From assembly GCA_023150555.1 (NCBI GenBank), contig JAKLKQ010000019.1, positions 43,476-107,475 of the forward strand: a stretch of DNA of 64,000 nucleotides, given 5' to 3'. The position numbers and the translations under genes are program-made. The notes under the pieces are model-generated. The model did no database searches. It was given only the letters and a program-made list of their open reading frames with translations, and was not told the DNA's origin. Shown piece by piece: positions 41,688 to 50,878 of the stretch. The DNA is from Planctomycetota bacterium (GTDB lineage Bacteria; Planctomycetota; SZUA-567; H5-PLA8). Every line of letters begins with the position of its first letter. The stretch's first letter is position 1.

Positions 41688-43720
41688 GCGCCATGGCCGA
41701 TGCTCGAAAAGAGATCATTGCCCTGCCGGTCCGGACCGTGCCGTGGACGGCGACGCTGGCGGCACTGGTTTCTTTTGCGGCCCTGGGGCAGTTGAGCATG
41801 GGCATGGGGCCGCTGTTCGCGACCTTCAACCAGTTCCCCGCGATGTTGATCGCCCTGGGCGTGGCGCTTTTGGCCGCCAAGGCGCTTCCCTACCGATTCT
41901 CCTCGAAGTCCTGGTTCTCCTGGATCGTGCGCGTCGTTCTGATGTCCGTGGTGGTGCTGTACAACATCGAGTACCCCTGCCGCATTCCGGGCCATGGAAT
42001 CTACGGGCCTGAGTACATCCATGCGTTTGGGCAACTCTGCGCGGCCGAACTGGTCCTGCAGGCATGGAAGGACTGCCCCAGCGGCGGGCCGGGAGGCTAC
42101 TTTATCCTGATGCTCTCCGGCCTGGTCTTCCTCGCGGCCTGCAACACCTTCGAGTACCGTCATCTGGTCCTGTATGCGCCCATCTACTCGATCCTGACGT
42201 TCCATGCCGTGCGAGCCAGTCGTACGCGCGTCCGCCCGGGATGGAGAAGCGCCGTGCGCATGCCGGCCGTCTGGTGCGGCGCCGTGGCGATCGTGCTGGC
42301 GCTCGGCGTGGGGTACGCGACTACGACGAGCCTGTTCCGCAACAAAGACCGCCTGGCTTCCATGGTCCGGCAGCTCGACAAGGCCTTGTTCGGAAAACGC
42401 AGTACGGGATTCTCCGACGAGCCCAAATTGGGCAAGCGCCTGAGCCTTCAGCGCGGCATGGGCCGGATCCTCCGCCTGGAAGGGACGTTTCCCGGCGCGC
42501 ATCTGCGTGGAATGACCTTCGACACGTACCGCTTCGGCCGGTGGGGCCCGTTGATCGAGCAGCGCCGCCTGGAAGCTTCGCCTGCGACGGCCTTGCATGC
42601 CGTCGAATCGTCCGATGTCTGCCGCGTCACGCGCCTGGTGGACGGCTACCCGTTGCTTTTCGCGCCGCTGAATGCCGCGGGCGTGGTGCCCGAGCGTGTG
42701 CAGGAAGTCGAGCGCGACATCAACCAGGGCGCGGTCCTTCGCGTCAACGTCCCCGCGCCGTACAGCTACGAAGTGCATGTGCCGCCGCGCGCGCACTACC
42801 AAGGCCCGTTGTGCGCGCCGCTTACCACCGAAGAACGAAAGCGCTGCCTGGCGCTGCCGAAAGACTTGGACCCTGAAGTGGCTCGCCTGGCCGAGCGCGT
42901 GGCGAAAGACGCACCCGACGCGCGTGCAAAGGCCATGTCGGTCGCGGAATACCTCGTCAACACGCACTACTACAGTCTCGAGGCCAACCCAGGCGCGGGC
43001 GATCCGGTGGCCGATTTCATCCTGCATGAGGAACGCGCGGCGCACTGCGAGTACTTCGCTTCGGCGGCGGCGGTCATGTTGCGGTGCTTGAAAGTCCCCA
43101 CCCGTTACGTGGTCGGATACTACGCGCACGAAGGCCGTAGCGGAGGGACCATGGTCGTGCGCGAGCAGGACGCGCACGCCTGGTGCGAAGCGTGGATCGA
43201 CGGACTCGGCTGGATGACCGTGGAGGCGACGCCGGCGGGCGGGCTGCCCGACCGGGCGGCGACCGTGTCCTGGTGGCGGCTGGCCATGGAATGGGTGCAA
43301 GACACGGCGCTGGCCATCGGCGACTGGTTCATGGCCCTGAGCTACACGCAGTTGGGCGCGCTCCTTGCCGGCGTCGTCGCGGTGGTGGTACTTTGGCTCT
43401 GGTTTCGGCAACTCTTCGTTGGGCGCCGAAAAGGAAATGCGAAGCGCGATGCTTACACGGAATCCGATATTGCTCTCCGCGATCTGGCGGTGCGCTTCGA
43501 GGCCGTGATGGAACGGGTCGGCGCGCCCTGTCCGGCCAGCCGGACCTGGCAGGAGCACCTCGCGCTATGGCCCGCGGGCGATGCGGAGAACAAGGCGCCT
43601 GCATTGCCGACTGAACCGGCCGGGCGTTTCGTTAGCGCCTACTACCAGACGCGCTTCGGCCGGCCCGGGCAGGACGACATGCACAAGCTGGAAGAGATGC
43701 TCAAAGTCCTGGAACGATAG
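41684..43720 (+). CDS. TgpA-like transglutaminase-domain membrane protein
   Basis: 678 residues from ATG 41684, overlapping the DUF58 stop by 4 bp. Several N-terminal helices (about 15-210) precede the periplasmic domain. Transglutaminase core: AAHCEYFASAAAVML (Cys455), EQDAHAWCEAWIDGLGW (His498) and MTVEATP (Glu514 where the triad Asp is usual). A further helix (LGALLAGVVAVVVLWLWF) leads to a cytosolic C-terminal tail with a DUF4129-like look (CPASRTWQEHLALW, YYQTRFGR). Role: peptide cross-linking or hydrolysis in the envelope together with MoxR and DUF58. Confidence 0.9.
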   Translation: MSAMADARKEIIALPVRTVPWTATLAALVSFAALGQLSMGMGPLFATFNQFPAMLIALGVALLAAKALPYRFSSKSWFSWIVRVVLMSVVVLYNIEYPCRIPGHGIYGPEYIHAFGQLCAAELVLQAWKDCPSGGPGGYFILMLSGLVFLAACNTFEYRHLVLYAPIYSILTFHAVRASRTRVRPGWRSAVRMPAVWCGAVAIVLALGVGYATTTSLFRNKDRLASMVRQLDKALFGKRSTGFSDEPKLGKRLSLQRGMGRILRLEGTFPGAHLRGMTFDTYRFGRWGPLIEQRRLEASPATALHAVESSDVCRVTRLVDGYPLLFAPLNAAGVVPERVQEVERDINQGAVLRVNVPAPYSYEVHVPPRAHYQGPLCAPLTTEERKRCLALPKDLDPEVARLAERVAKDAPDARAKAMSVAEYLVNTHYYSLEANPGAGDPVADFILHEERAAHCEYFASAAAVMLRCLKVPTRYVVGYYAHEGRSGGTMVVREQDAHAWCEAWIDGLGWMTVEATPAGGLPDRAATVSWWRLAMEWVQDTALAIGDWFMALSYTQLGALLAGVVAVVVLWLWFRQLFVGRRKGNAKRDAYTESDIALRDLAVRFEAVMERVGAPCPASRTWQEHLALWPAGDAENKAPALPTEPAGRFVSAYYQTRFGRPGQDDMHKLEEMLKVLER

Positions 43721-43777
43721 GGAGGCAGGTGCGGATTGGAATCGAAACGGGCCGGACTCGAAATCCAGGGAGCGCGC

Positions 43778-44716
43778 ATGAGCAACAGCTTCGCCGAAAC
43801 CGTACACCGGATCGAGACGAATCTCGGGCTCGTGATCCATGGGAAACCGGAGAGCATCCGCCTGTTGATGATCTCCTTTCTCGCCGGCGGCCATACGCTG
43901 CTGGAAGACGTGCCGGGCACGGGCAAGACGACGCTCGCCAAGTCCCTGGCGCGTTCGATCGAAGGGGAGTTCCGCCGCATCCAGTTCACGCCCGACCTGC
44001 TGCCGGCGGACATCACGGGCAGTCCGTTCTACAACCCGAAGGACGGCGCGTTCGTTTTCCGCGAAGGCCCGGTCTTCGCCAACGTGGTGCTGGCCGACGA
44101 GATCAACCGCACGTCGCCGCGCACGCAGTCGGCGCTGCTGGAAGTCATGAGCGAAAAGCAGGTCTCGGTCGAGGGTCGCACGCGCGAGCTGCCACAACCC
44201 TTCTTCGTCCTCGCCACGCAGAATCCCAGCGACTTCCACGGCACGTATCCGCTGCCCGAAGCGCAGCTCGACCGATTCACCGCCTGCATCAGCCTGGGCT
44301 ACCCCGCGCCGGAGCACGAGCTCGCCATCCTGTTCAGCCAGACCGAGCGCCACCCCTTCGAGGACCTCAAGTCGGTCGTGACCTGCCGGGAGGTCGTGGA
44401 CCTGCAGGCTCAGGTGCGAACCGTCCGCTTCGACAAGGCCGTGGCGGAATATGTCGTGCGCATCGTCGAGCAGACCCGCATGGACGCGCGGCTGCGGTTG
44501 GGGCTTTCACCGCGAGGTTCGCTGGCGCTCTTCCGCACCGCGCAGGCGCGGGCGCGCATCGAAGGCCGCGACTACGTCCTGCCTGAAGACGTGAAGGCGC
44601 TGGCCGTTGCGGTGTTGGCCCACCGCCTGGCTTTGGACACCAAGGCGCGCTACGGCGGCGTCAAGCCGGCGCACATCATCCAGGAAGTCTTGGGCCAGGT
44701 TCCGGTCCCGCGCTGA
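43778..44716 (+). CDS. MoxR-family AAA+ ATPase
   Basis: 312 residues; ATG 43778 follows AGGGAG at 5-6 nt and is preferred to the in-frame start at 43736. Walker A VPGTGKTTLAK (about 45-55), MoxR loop IQFTPDLLPADITG, Walker B NVVLADEINRTSPRTQSALL, sensor 1 FFVLATQNPSDFHGTYPLPE, sensor 2 GLSPRGSLALFRTAQA. It acts as a chaperone-like ATPase for vWA/DUF58 partners. It is the third gene of the DUF58-transglutaminase-MoxR operon, the reverse of the more common order with MoxR first. Confidence 0.95.
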   Translation: MSNSFAETVHRIETNLGLVIHGKPESIRLLMISFLAGGHTLLEDVPGTGKTTLAKSLARSIEGEFRRIQFTPDLLPADITGSPFYNPKDGAFVFREGPVFANVVLADEINRTSPRTQSALLEVMSEKQVSVEGRTRELPQPFFVLATQNPSDFHGTYPLPEAQLDRFTACISLGYPAPEHELAILFSQTERHPFEDLKSVVTCREVVDLQAQVRTVRFDKAVAEYVVRIVEQTRMDARLRLGLSPRGSLALFRTAQARARIEGRDYVLPEDVKALAVAVLAHRLALDTKARYGGVKPAHIIQEVLGQVPVPR

Positions 44717-45118
44717 GCTTCCCGTCTCTTCTTGACCGCACAGCGAAGTAATTTGCACGATGCGGCGTGATACGGTTGCTAGGCTCTGTCCGGTAATTGC
44801 TTTCGAGGCGGCTGCGCAGCGCCGACCGAGCAGGGCGAGGAAGCGGAGGGAGCCATATCCAGAAGGCATCTGGTGAGCGAGGCCGACGAAGCCATGCGAC
44901 GGTCGCCGCCAGCAGACGCCCGAAATGATTTACCGGACAGAGCCTAACTGTAGGTAATTCCCACAGCCGGCGGAAATCCCCGCAACGATTCCGCTATCGC
45001 CGCGCGCAATCGCCCCGGAAGCTCGCAAAATCCCGTTGGCACGTCACGTGCACAAGTTCCTCCGGGCACAACGCCAAGCCGTTTCAGAAAATTGGAAATT
45101 GCTGCCGAGGAGCCTGCG
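44717..45118. other. Intergenic stretch holding a MITE
   Basis: About 400 bp between MoxR and the serine hydrolase. 163 bp of it are the MITE (44782-44944). The remainder shows nothing coding; GAGGAG just before 45119 is the Shine-Dalgarno of the next gene. Confidence 0.6.
44780..44946. mobile_element. MITE with 17-bp perfect terminal inverted repeats including TA
   Basis: TAGGCTCTGTCCGGTAA (44780-44796) is exactly inverted at 44930-44946. The TA at each end fits target-site duplication by an IS630/Tc1-mariner type transposase. The element proper is 163 bp and encodes nothing plausible. GGCTCTGTCCG also recurs near 50790, perhaps a decayed end. Confidence 0.8.
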
Positions 45119-46615
45119 ATGGATTTTCGTCGACCGCTCGACGCCGCGCTGCTTGGCCTGATCTGCTCGGCGTTTGCCGTTCAGGGGACCGCGCGCGCGG
45201 CCGAGGCCCACGACGACGCGTATGTGATTCCGCCGCGCCTGACGGATTACGATCTCTCGTCTGTCGACCGGCACGTCGAGGGCGCGCTGGACCGCTACAG
45301 CGGCGGAAGCTGTTTCATCGTTATCAAGGACGGCCGCACGCTGCTGCGCAAGGCCTACGGCACGTACACGCTCGACAAGGTGGTCTCCATCGCCAGCGCC
45401 AGCAAGTGGCTCAGCGGCGGCGTGATCATGGCGCTGGTCGACGAGGGCAAGCTGAGTCTCGACGATACGGCGGGCACGTTCTTCTCGGACTTCACCGGCA
45501 ACAAGGCGGGCATCACCGTGCGGCAGTGTTTCTCGCACACCAGCGGCTTCCCGTTCTCCACGCCGAACGACTTCGATCCGCCGCGCTATTCGCCGAACCA
45601 GGACAAGTCGCTGGCGTCGATGCAGGCGTGCGTGGACATCATCGCCACGATTCCGCTGGATCCGGACTGCGACCCGCCGGGTTCGGGATTCTATTACAGC
45701 GGCATCGGCATGCAGGTCGCCGCGCGCATGGGCGAGATCCGGAAAGAAGACGGCTGGCAGAACATCTTCATGGAGAAGATAGGCACGCCGTTGAGCATGA
45801 CCGCCACCGATTACTACGGATCCGGATTCACGAACAATCCGAACGCGGCGGGCGGCATCCAGGCCAACGTGGACGATCTGGGCAAGTTCGTGTGGATGGT
45901 CGCCAATCGCGGCGTCTTCGAAGGCAAGCGCGTGCTCTCCGAAGAAGCCGTCGAAACGATGCTCACCAACCAGACGGGCAATCCGCCGATCGTCAGTTCC
46001 CCTGCCACCGGACTGGAGGAATATGCCGGCCACGGCGTCTTCCGCTACGGCGTCGGCTGCTGGCTGGAACGCTTCGACCCCGACACGGGTAAGGGTTGGG
46101 AGGCATCCTCGCCGGGCGCGTTCGGCTGTGTTCCGTTTGTAGACCTGAAGCGTAACTTGGCCGGGGCCTTCCTGCCGCGCACAGTGGGCCGCTTTACCGT
46201 GCCCGGGGGTGGCGCGTGCAACGAGGGCCACGCCGTGTACCTGGAGGCCAAGCAGATGATTCAGTCGATCATTCCCGAAGATCCCGTCCTGGCGGTCCTG
46301 CAGAACGACGCGGGCGGCGTGCGCATTCTCTCCGTCTCGCAGCCCGCCCACGGCACGGCCGTAAACCACCGTTCGCACGTGACGTACACGCCGGAGACCG
46401 GCTATGTCGGAGCGGACAGCTTCACCTACACCCTTGACCTGGGCGGAGGTGCACCGTCGGCTCCAGCTACCGTGACGATCAACGTCAATACGAAACCGGA
46501 GGCCGAGATCCCGGGTTCCGGCACCTACACGGTTGAGGAAGGTGAACTGCTGGCCCTGGCTGGCAGCGGCAGCGACGCGGAGGACGGCACGAACGTCACC
46601 TTCGATTGGGATTGA
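45119..46615 (+). CDS. Serine hydrolase (class C beta-lactamase family), cut short by in-frame TGA
   Basis: 498 residues from ATG 45119 (GAGGAG upstream) with a signal peptide (AALLGLICSAFAVQGTARA). The beta-lactamase/DD-peptidase fold shows S93-A-S-K96 (nucleophile and general base), FYYSGIGMQVAARMG (Tyr motif) and FRYGVGCWLERF. A cadherin/Ig-like repeat (HGTAVNHRSHVTYTPETGYV, then GADSFTYTLD) and the start of a PKD domain follow. The frame stops inside the PKD motif (FDWD-stop-GDGTPHG) where Trp or Phe is expected. Family members act on peptidoglycan or small esters; this one is secreted. Confidence 0.85.
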   Translation: MDFRRPLDAALLGLICSAFAVQGTARAAEAHDDAYVIPPRLTDYDLSSVDRHVEGALDRYSGGSCFIVIKDGRTLLRKAYGTYTLDKVVSIASASKWLSGGVIMALVDEGKLSLDDTAGTFFSDFTGNKAGITVRQCFSHTSGFPFSTPNDFDPPRYSPNQDKSLASMQACVDIIATIPLDPDCDPPGSGFYYSGIGMQVAARMGEIRKEDGWQNIFMEKIGTPLSMTATDYYGSGFTNNPNAAGGIQANVDDLGKFVWMVANRGVFEGKRVLSEEAVETMLTNQTGNPPIVSSPATGLEEYAGHGVFRYGVGCWLERFDPDTGKGWEASSPGAFGCVPFVDLKRNLAGAFLPRTVGRFTVPGGGACNEGHAVYLEAKQMIQSIIPEDPVLAVLQNDAGGVRILSVSQPAHGTAVNHRSHVTYTPETGYVGADSFTYTLDLGGGAPSAPATVTINVNTKPEAEIPGSGTYTVEEGELLALAGSGSDAEDGTNVTFDWD

Positions 46616-47665
46616 GGCGACGGCACTCCGCATGGCGCCGGGGCCAATCCCCAGCATGCGTGGACCAATGCAGGGACCTACACGGTCACGATGGTTGCGA
46701 TCGACCAGAACGGCCTGGCGAGCGATCCGGTGAGCGTGGACGTGGTGGTCACGCCCAGGAGCGGCGACGGAGATCTGTACCTCAGGAAAGGCACCTTCAC
46801 CATCGACTGGAAGGCCCATGCCGCGGGCACGGACGCCGACGCATTCGCCGCGCAGGGCAACCTGAACCTGGCCGGGCTGGAGGGCCTGGCGGGCGCGGTC
46901 TTTGAACTCAGCGTGAACGGCACGTCTCTGGGCGCCGTGACCCTGGACGGCCGCGGCCGAGGCAGCGGGTCTGTGAGCGGCGCCGCTTCGAAGGTGACGC
47001 TCAGCGCGCGCAACGGCGCCTTCAGCTTTACGTACAAGAGCGGCGATCTGCGCGACGTTCTCGGGCTGGCGAACGTAACCGAGGCCGGCGAGACGGAACT
47101 GGCCATCGCCGTTTCGGTGACTAGCGCGGGCCTGGACACGCCCACGAGCACGGCGCGCGCTGGCTTCGCCTATACGACCGTCCAAGACGACGCCATTAAC
47201 GGCTCGTTCGCCTTCCTCACGGGTACCCTCTCGAGCGGCGTCTTCTTCGCGGCCAAGACCTCGGTAGCCCAGTCTCCGGACGGCAGCCACAAGGTTCAGG
47301 TTAAGGGGTACCTGGCGGTTCCCGGTGGCGGCGACCTCGTCCCGGCGGGCGACGTGCTCGTGATGATCGGCGATCGTGACCTCGATCTTCCTCCCGAGAG
47401 TCTCGGCGTCGCCAAGGGCGTGCTGGGCGTCGCCAAGGGCGCGGTGCCGGCCCTGCCGGGCTTCGCGCTCGATACGGTGCGGCGGAAGTTCAAGATCGTG
47501 ACCGCGCTTCTGGACGGCACCAGCGTGCCTCCGGCGGGCGAACCGGCTACGGCACACGATCTTCTGGTGCGTGTGGTGATCCCTACGGCCGGCGAACTGC
47601 TGGTCCTCGAGACCACGGTCGAGATCCTGCGCAAGACACCGGACGCGACGAAGTGGAAGCGCTGA
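46616..47665 (+). pseudogene. C-terminal continuation of the serine hydrolase after the TGA
   Basis: The same frame continues from 46616 without a stop to 47665: GDGTPHGAGANPQHAWTNAG then TYTVTMVAIDQNG completes the PKD domain, and about 300 residues of beta-rich repeats follow (GTFTIDWKAHAAGTDADAF, LSARNGAFSFTYKSGDL, KVQVKGYLAVPGGGDLVP). A separate start at ATG 46691 is possible but has no Shine-Dalgarno and no signal peptide. The intact protein would be 849 residues. Confidence 0.75.
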
Positions 47666-47678
47666 GGCAGGAGAAAAG

Positions 47679-48935
47679 CTAGGTTACAGGTGCCGTTTTG
47701 GAAGATGGGTCGCGCCAGCCCGGTCCCAGGCCGAAGAGGTGGCGGACCGCCGAGTCCAACGTCATGCAAGCGTACAGCAGGCCCGCGGCCGGCAGCGTCC
47801 AGGCCCACGCCCGCGGCAACTCGTAGAACCCGACTGCTGGCCGGTAGACCAGCGTCATCAGCGCGTACGCAAACAGGCCTTTCACCAACAGGACCAGCGC
47901 AAGGATGGCCAACAGGCCCGGCGAGCCGCTCAGCCCGGCTGCCAGCAGGCCCAGCCCGGCGAGCATCCAACAGATCGGCACCGCGAACATCAGGCCCAGG
48001 CCCAGCAGCGCGCCGGCCAGGCGCAGCCAGCTGTACTTCAGTTCCGTGAAGGCCGTGCGCCGCACCATCTTCCAGATCTCGACCAGCGTTTCGTACGCGC
48101 GAAGGCTCACGACCTCGTTCCGGCTAAGCGCCAGGCGGATGGGCGCGCCGGGCGCCTTGATCGTCCGCGCGAGCGAGACGTCGTCGATGATGGCGCTCTT
48201 GATCGGTTCGAAGCCGCCGACCGCGGCCAGGCGTTCGCGCTTCAGCAGCACGCAGCCTCCTGCGGCCGCGGCCAGCGGGTCGCCGGGATCGTTCACGCGG
48301 CGCATCGGATAGAGCAGGTTGAAGAAAAAGAGGAAGGCCGGGATCAGTCCCTTTTCCGCCGTCGAAGCGCAGCGCAGGCGGGCCATGCGGCTGTTGAGTG
48401 CCAGGCTGCCGGCTTCGGACTCGGCGACAAGCCTGCGTAGGGACTGCGGCGCGTGGCGGATGTCGGCATCGGTGAGGAGGAAGTAGGCCGGGGGACCTTC
48501 GCCGGCGGACTCGCAATAGCGCCGGGCCTGTTCCAGGGCCCAGACCTTGCCGGCCCAGCCGTCGGGCAGCGCCTGGCCGCGCAGCACGGTCAGGCGTTGG
48601 GCGGCGCCGTTCTCCCGCGCGAGGCGTTCGGCGGTCTCGGCGGTGCCGTCGGCGGAGCGGTCATCGACCAGGAGCACGCGGAAGGCGCCCGGATAATCCT
48701 GTGCCAAAAGCGCCGGCAGGGTGGCGGGCAGGGACTCGGATTCGTTGCGCGCGGGAACCAGGATCGCGACCCGAGGCCAGACGGCCGGGCCTTCGGGCGG
48801 AGTCGAATCGTCGCCGACGGGGCGTAGGTCCCAGGGGCGCGCGGGATGGAAGTAGACCGCCAACCAGGCAATGGCGGAGATCGAACCGACGAAAATCAGG
48901 AAGTAGAGGACGGAATAGAGGAGGGCGTCGGGCAT
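47679..48935 (-). CDS. hpnB: Hopene-associated glycosyltransferase HpnB
   Basis: 418 residues. An N-terminal helix (LLYSVLYFLIFVGSISAIAW) precedes a GT2 domain: VAILVPARNESESLPATLPA, LLVDDRSADGT, ALPDGWAGKVWALEQA, FLLTDADIRHAP (DxD), LIPAFLFFFNLLYPMRRVN, AAAGGCVLL and SAIIDDVSLARTIK, with several C-terminal helices. The GW-GKxWAL, FFFxxLYP and AAAGGC strings are the HpnB pattern. HpnB is found in hopanoid gene clusters, though its exact step is not settled. Here it follows rpsJ by 19 bp, away from other hpn genes. Confidence 0.9.
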   Translation of the reverse strand: MPDALLYSVLYFLIFVGSISAIAWLAVYFHPARPWDLRPVGDDSTPPEGPAVWPRVAILVPARNESESLPATLPALLAQDYPGAFRVLLVDDRSADGTAETAERLARENGAAQRLTVLRGQALPDGWAGKVWALEQARRYCESAGEGPPAYFLLTDADIRHAPQSLRRLVAESEAGSLALNSRMARLRCASTAEKGLIPAFLFFFNLLYPMRRVNDPGDPLAAAAGGCVLLKRERLAAVGGFEPIKSAIIDDVSLARTIKAPGAPIRLALSRNEVVSLRAYETLVEIWKMVRRTAFTELKYSWLRLAGALLGLGLMFAVPICWMLAGLGLLAAGLSGSPGLLAILALVLLVKGLFAYALMTLVYRPAVGFYELPRAWAWTLPAAGLLYACMTLDSAVRHLFGLGPGWRDPSSKTAPVT

Positions 48936-48954
48936 GGCGCGACGCCCAATCGAA

Positions 48955-49263
48955 TCAGTAGGCCTTGATCTTGATGTCCACGCCGACGGGCAGGCTGAGC
49001 TTACCCAGGGCGCCGACGGTCTTGGTGGTCGGTTCGATGATGTCGATCACGCGCTTGTGGGTGCGGATCTCGAACTGCTCTCGGGACTTCTTGTCGACGT
49101 GGGGGCTGCGCAGGACGGTGTAGCGTTCGATGCGGGTGGGCATCGGGATGGGCCCGTGCACCTTGGCCCCGGTGGCCTTGGCGCGCTCCACAATCACCTG
49201 GGCCGACTGGTCCAGGAGCTCGTGGTCGTAGGCTTCCATGCGGATGCGGATCTTCTCGGCCAT
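48955..49263 (-). CDS. rpsJ: 30S ribosomal protein S10
   Basis: 102 residues, full length. [58 protein letters not shown] and [12 protein letters not shown] are diagnostic. S10 binds 16S rRNA in the 30S head and also serves in antitermination with NusB. AAGGA precedes the ATG. Unusually, no other ribosomal gene is adjacent: upstream is a pilin gene and downstream hpnB. Confidence 0.97.
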   Translation of the reverse strand: MAEKIRIRMEAYDHELLDQSAQVIVERAKATGAKVHGPIPMPTRIERYTVLRSPHVDKKSREQFEIRTHKRVIDIIEPTTKTVGALGKLSLPVGVDIKIKAY

Positions 49264-49506
49264 TGATGCGTCCTTTTCCTCAAGGTGCCCTTTCGGGCTG
49301 CAACCGGTGACCGGTCCCGCCTGGCGGGCGGACCACGAAGACCGCGTATCAAAGAGCCGTATTCGGCAGGCTGTCAGGCCCGGTCAAGGGCCCCATTAAG
49401 CCCGGGGTGGGGGCTGAAATCAAGCGCAGATTCGCCACCAGTGCACCGGTTCGAGCCAGGGGGCGGATGGTTTGGGGAGGGAGGCCGGCAGAGGGCGCAG
49501 CGAGGG

Positions 49507-49537
49507 AAAAAAGAAAGGGGCGGCCAATGGCCGCCCC
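49507..49537 (-). terminator. Rho-independent terminator of the pilin gene
   Basis: On the minus strand GGGGCGGCC-ATT-GGCCGCCCC followed by TTTCTTTTTT (complement of 49507-49516). It separates the pilin from rpsJ. Confidence 0.92.
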
Positions 49538-49565
49538 CTTCGGAGCTTCGATGGTCAGGCGAACC

Positions 49566-50156
49566 TTACTCGGCGACGACCCAGAGGCTGTCCGGGTTGT
49601 ACGTGGTCAGGTGCGTCGTGGCGGCCGAACCGCGGTCCTGCTGATACACGGTACCGGTGTTGTTGATCTGGAAGCTGTTACGACCGGTGCCGTCGTAGCT
49701 GGCCGGAATCGCGCTCATCGCGTAGCCCAGCGTCATGCTGTTGGCGCTGGCGCCCGAACCTGCGACTACGTACGTCTTGCTGCCGCCCGGAGCATTGGCG
49801 CCCTGGCCGGTCATGACCGAGAAGACGTAGCCGGCCTTCGGCTGCGCCGTGCCGGGGTCACCCTCGGCGTTCGCGAACGCGGCGTCGACCAGGGTCAGGT
49901 CGCCCGAGCCCGCATTCTTTTCGAACAGCGAGTTGTTGCCGTTGATGGCAATGGCGTACTCAAGCACGCCGTCGCTGTCCCAGTCCGTTCGGCGGTAGAT
50001 GTCTTCCGCTTCGGCGAACGTCTTACAGGCCGCGATTGCGGCCGATTCGTTGGCAGCCATGCGCGAACGCAGCAAGTTCGGGATCGCGATGGCGGCGATG
50101 ATCGCGATAATGGCGACGACGATCATCAGTTCGATCAGTGTAAAGCCCTTCTTCAT
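49566..50156 (-). CDS. Type IV pilin / type II secretion pseudopilin
   Basis: 196 residues; ATG 50156 is chosen because GGAGAAGAG lies just upstream and the prepilin signal then starts MKKGFTLIEL, the class III cleavage site (G/F) with Glu5 of the mature protein. The hydrophobic helix (MIVVAIIAIIAAIAIPNLL) is followed by SRMAANESAAIAACKTFAEA and a Gly/Ser/Asn-rich globular part. It is exported and assembled after PilD cleavage. Single gene with its own terminator; a short terminator-to-stop distance and strong signals suggest high expression, as for a major (pseudo)pilin. Confidence 0.94.
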   Translation of the reverse strand: MKKGFTLIELMIVVAIIAIIAAIAIPNLLRSRMAANESAAIAACKTFAEAEDIYRRTDWDSDGVLEYAIAINGNNSLFEKNAGSGDLTLVDAAFANAEGDPGTAQPKAGYVFSVMTGQGANAPGGSKTYVVAGSGASANSMTLGYAMSAIPASYDGTGRNSFQINNTGTVYQQDRGSAATTHLTTYNPDSLWVVAE

Positions 50157-50878
50157 CTCTCTTCTCCTCTGTGTTCTCTGCCTCAAGGTTTCCGGCGCTC
50201 CAGCGCCGGCCTTCTCCAAGATGCTGGGTCGAACCCTCCGATGCCCGATTCCTTCGGGTGACCTCTTCTGGGGTCCTCAGCCCCGGCCCGTCTCCCTCCC
50301 CTTCGTCTCCGAGCCGCCACCTCCTCTTGCCCCAGGGGCATCAGCGGGATTCAACCTCTCCACCATCCTCGAAACTGGCCATGTTCGTTCTCAGTACGAC
50401 TGTCTTCGGGCTCAACCAAAGCAAACTCGAGTCCACCGGAGATGTGCATTTATGAAATTCTTAACTCCTTTCTCGAAAAGCCGTTACCATCTGTCTCAAA
50501 TGCACAACATACTTCAAAGAACGTTATTTTTCACCGGCATTGCCCAAGCTTGTCAGGCCGCTGACAAGTTTTGTCAGAACGCACCAGTGCGACCGGAGTT
50601 TCTCCTGGTCCAGGTGAGCTAGCCTCCTGGTCTTGGCTTTAAGGCTATTCGGCCATTCCTGGAGAGGCCTGGAGTCCAAAAGCCAGTCGGGGGCGAGATT
50701 CGGGCCGGCTGACCGGCCTCCTTAAATTATGTAGGTAGCATCGTTTGAGGCAACGTTTAGGATAGGGGTCTTCCGCCGGCTCGGCCGGGCTCTGTCCGAC
50801 CAACCGACTGTCTTAAGGGTAACGCATTCCGCAGGCTGCGGGACAGGGTGTTTTGGCTTACCGGGACACGAGCGCGTG
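50157..50878. promoter_or_regulatory. Divergent promoter region between the pilin and the ClC channel
   Basis: A 720-bp AT-richer spacer. Features: a CAGAGAACACAGAG-type repeat next to the pilin start (50161-50190), TCAAATGCACAA (50496-50507), the TTGTCAG dyad (50549-50577), GGCCGG-CTGA-CCGGCC hairpin (50703-50718) and GGCTCTGTCCG near 50790. No fluoride-riboswitch consensus was found before the ClC gene. Confidence 0.5.
50549..50577. promoter_or_regulatory. TTGTCAG operator-like dyad plus a third half-site
   Basis: CTTGTCAG (50549-50556) and CTGACAAG (50561-50568) around GCCG, then TTTTGTCAG (50569-50577). The same half-site occurs at 2714-2725 and as an inverted pair at 53161-53196, on the other side of the ClC gene. 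Confidence 0.5.

Noticed and set aside
46613..46660. Selenocysteine or recoded TGA in the serine hydrolase
   Set aside because: No bSECIS-like hairpin is evident directly after the TGA, the expected residue is Trp/Phe rather than Cys, and TGA ends many genes here.
45044..47557. 837-codon minus-strand frame over the serine hydrolase
   Set aside because: Arg/His/Ala-rich without any motif and antisense to a gene with signal peptide and SxxK site. Its uninterrupted length comes from codon composition.
49440..49460. tRNA T-arm-like GGTTCGAGCC
   Set aside because: No acceptor stem, anticodon arm or CCA end can be built around it.
50600..50878. Fluoride riboswitch before the ClC gene
   Set aside because: Expected because some ClC proteins export fluoride, but the crcB-motif consensus is not present and the ClC filter looks chloride-type (GKEGP).
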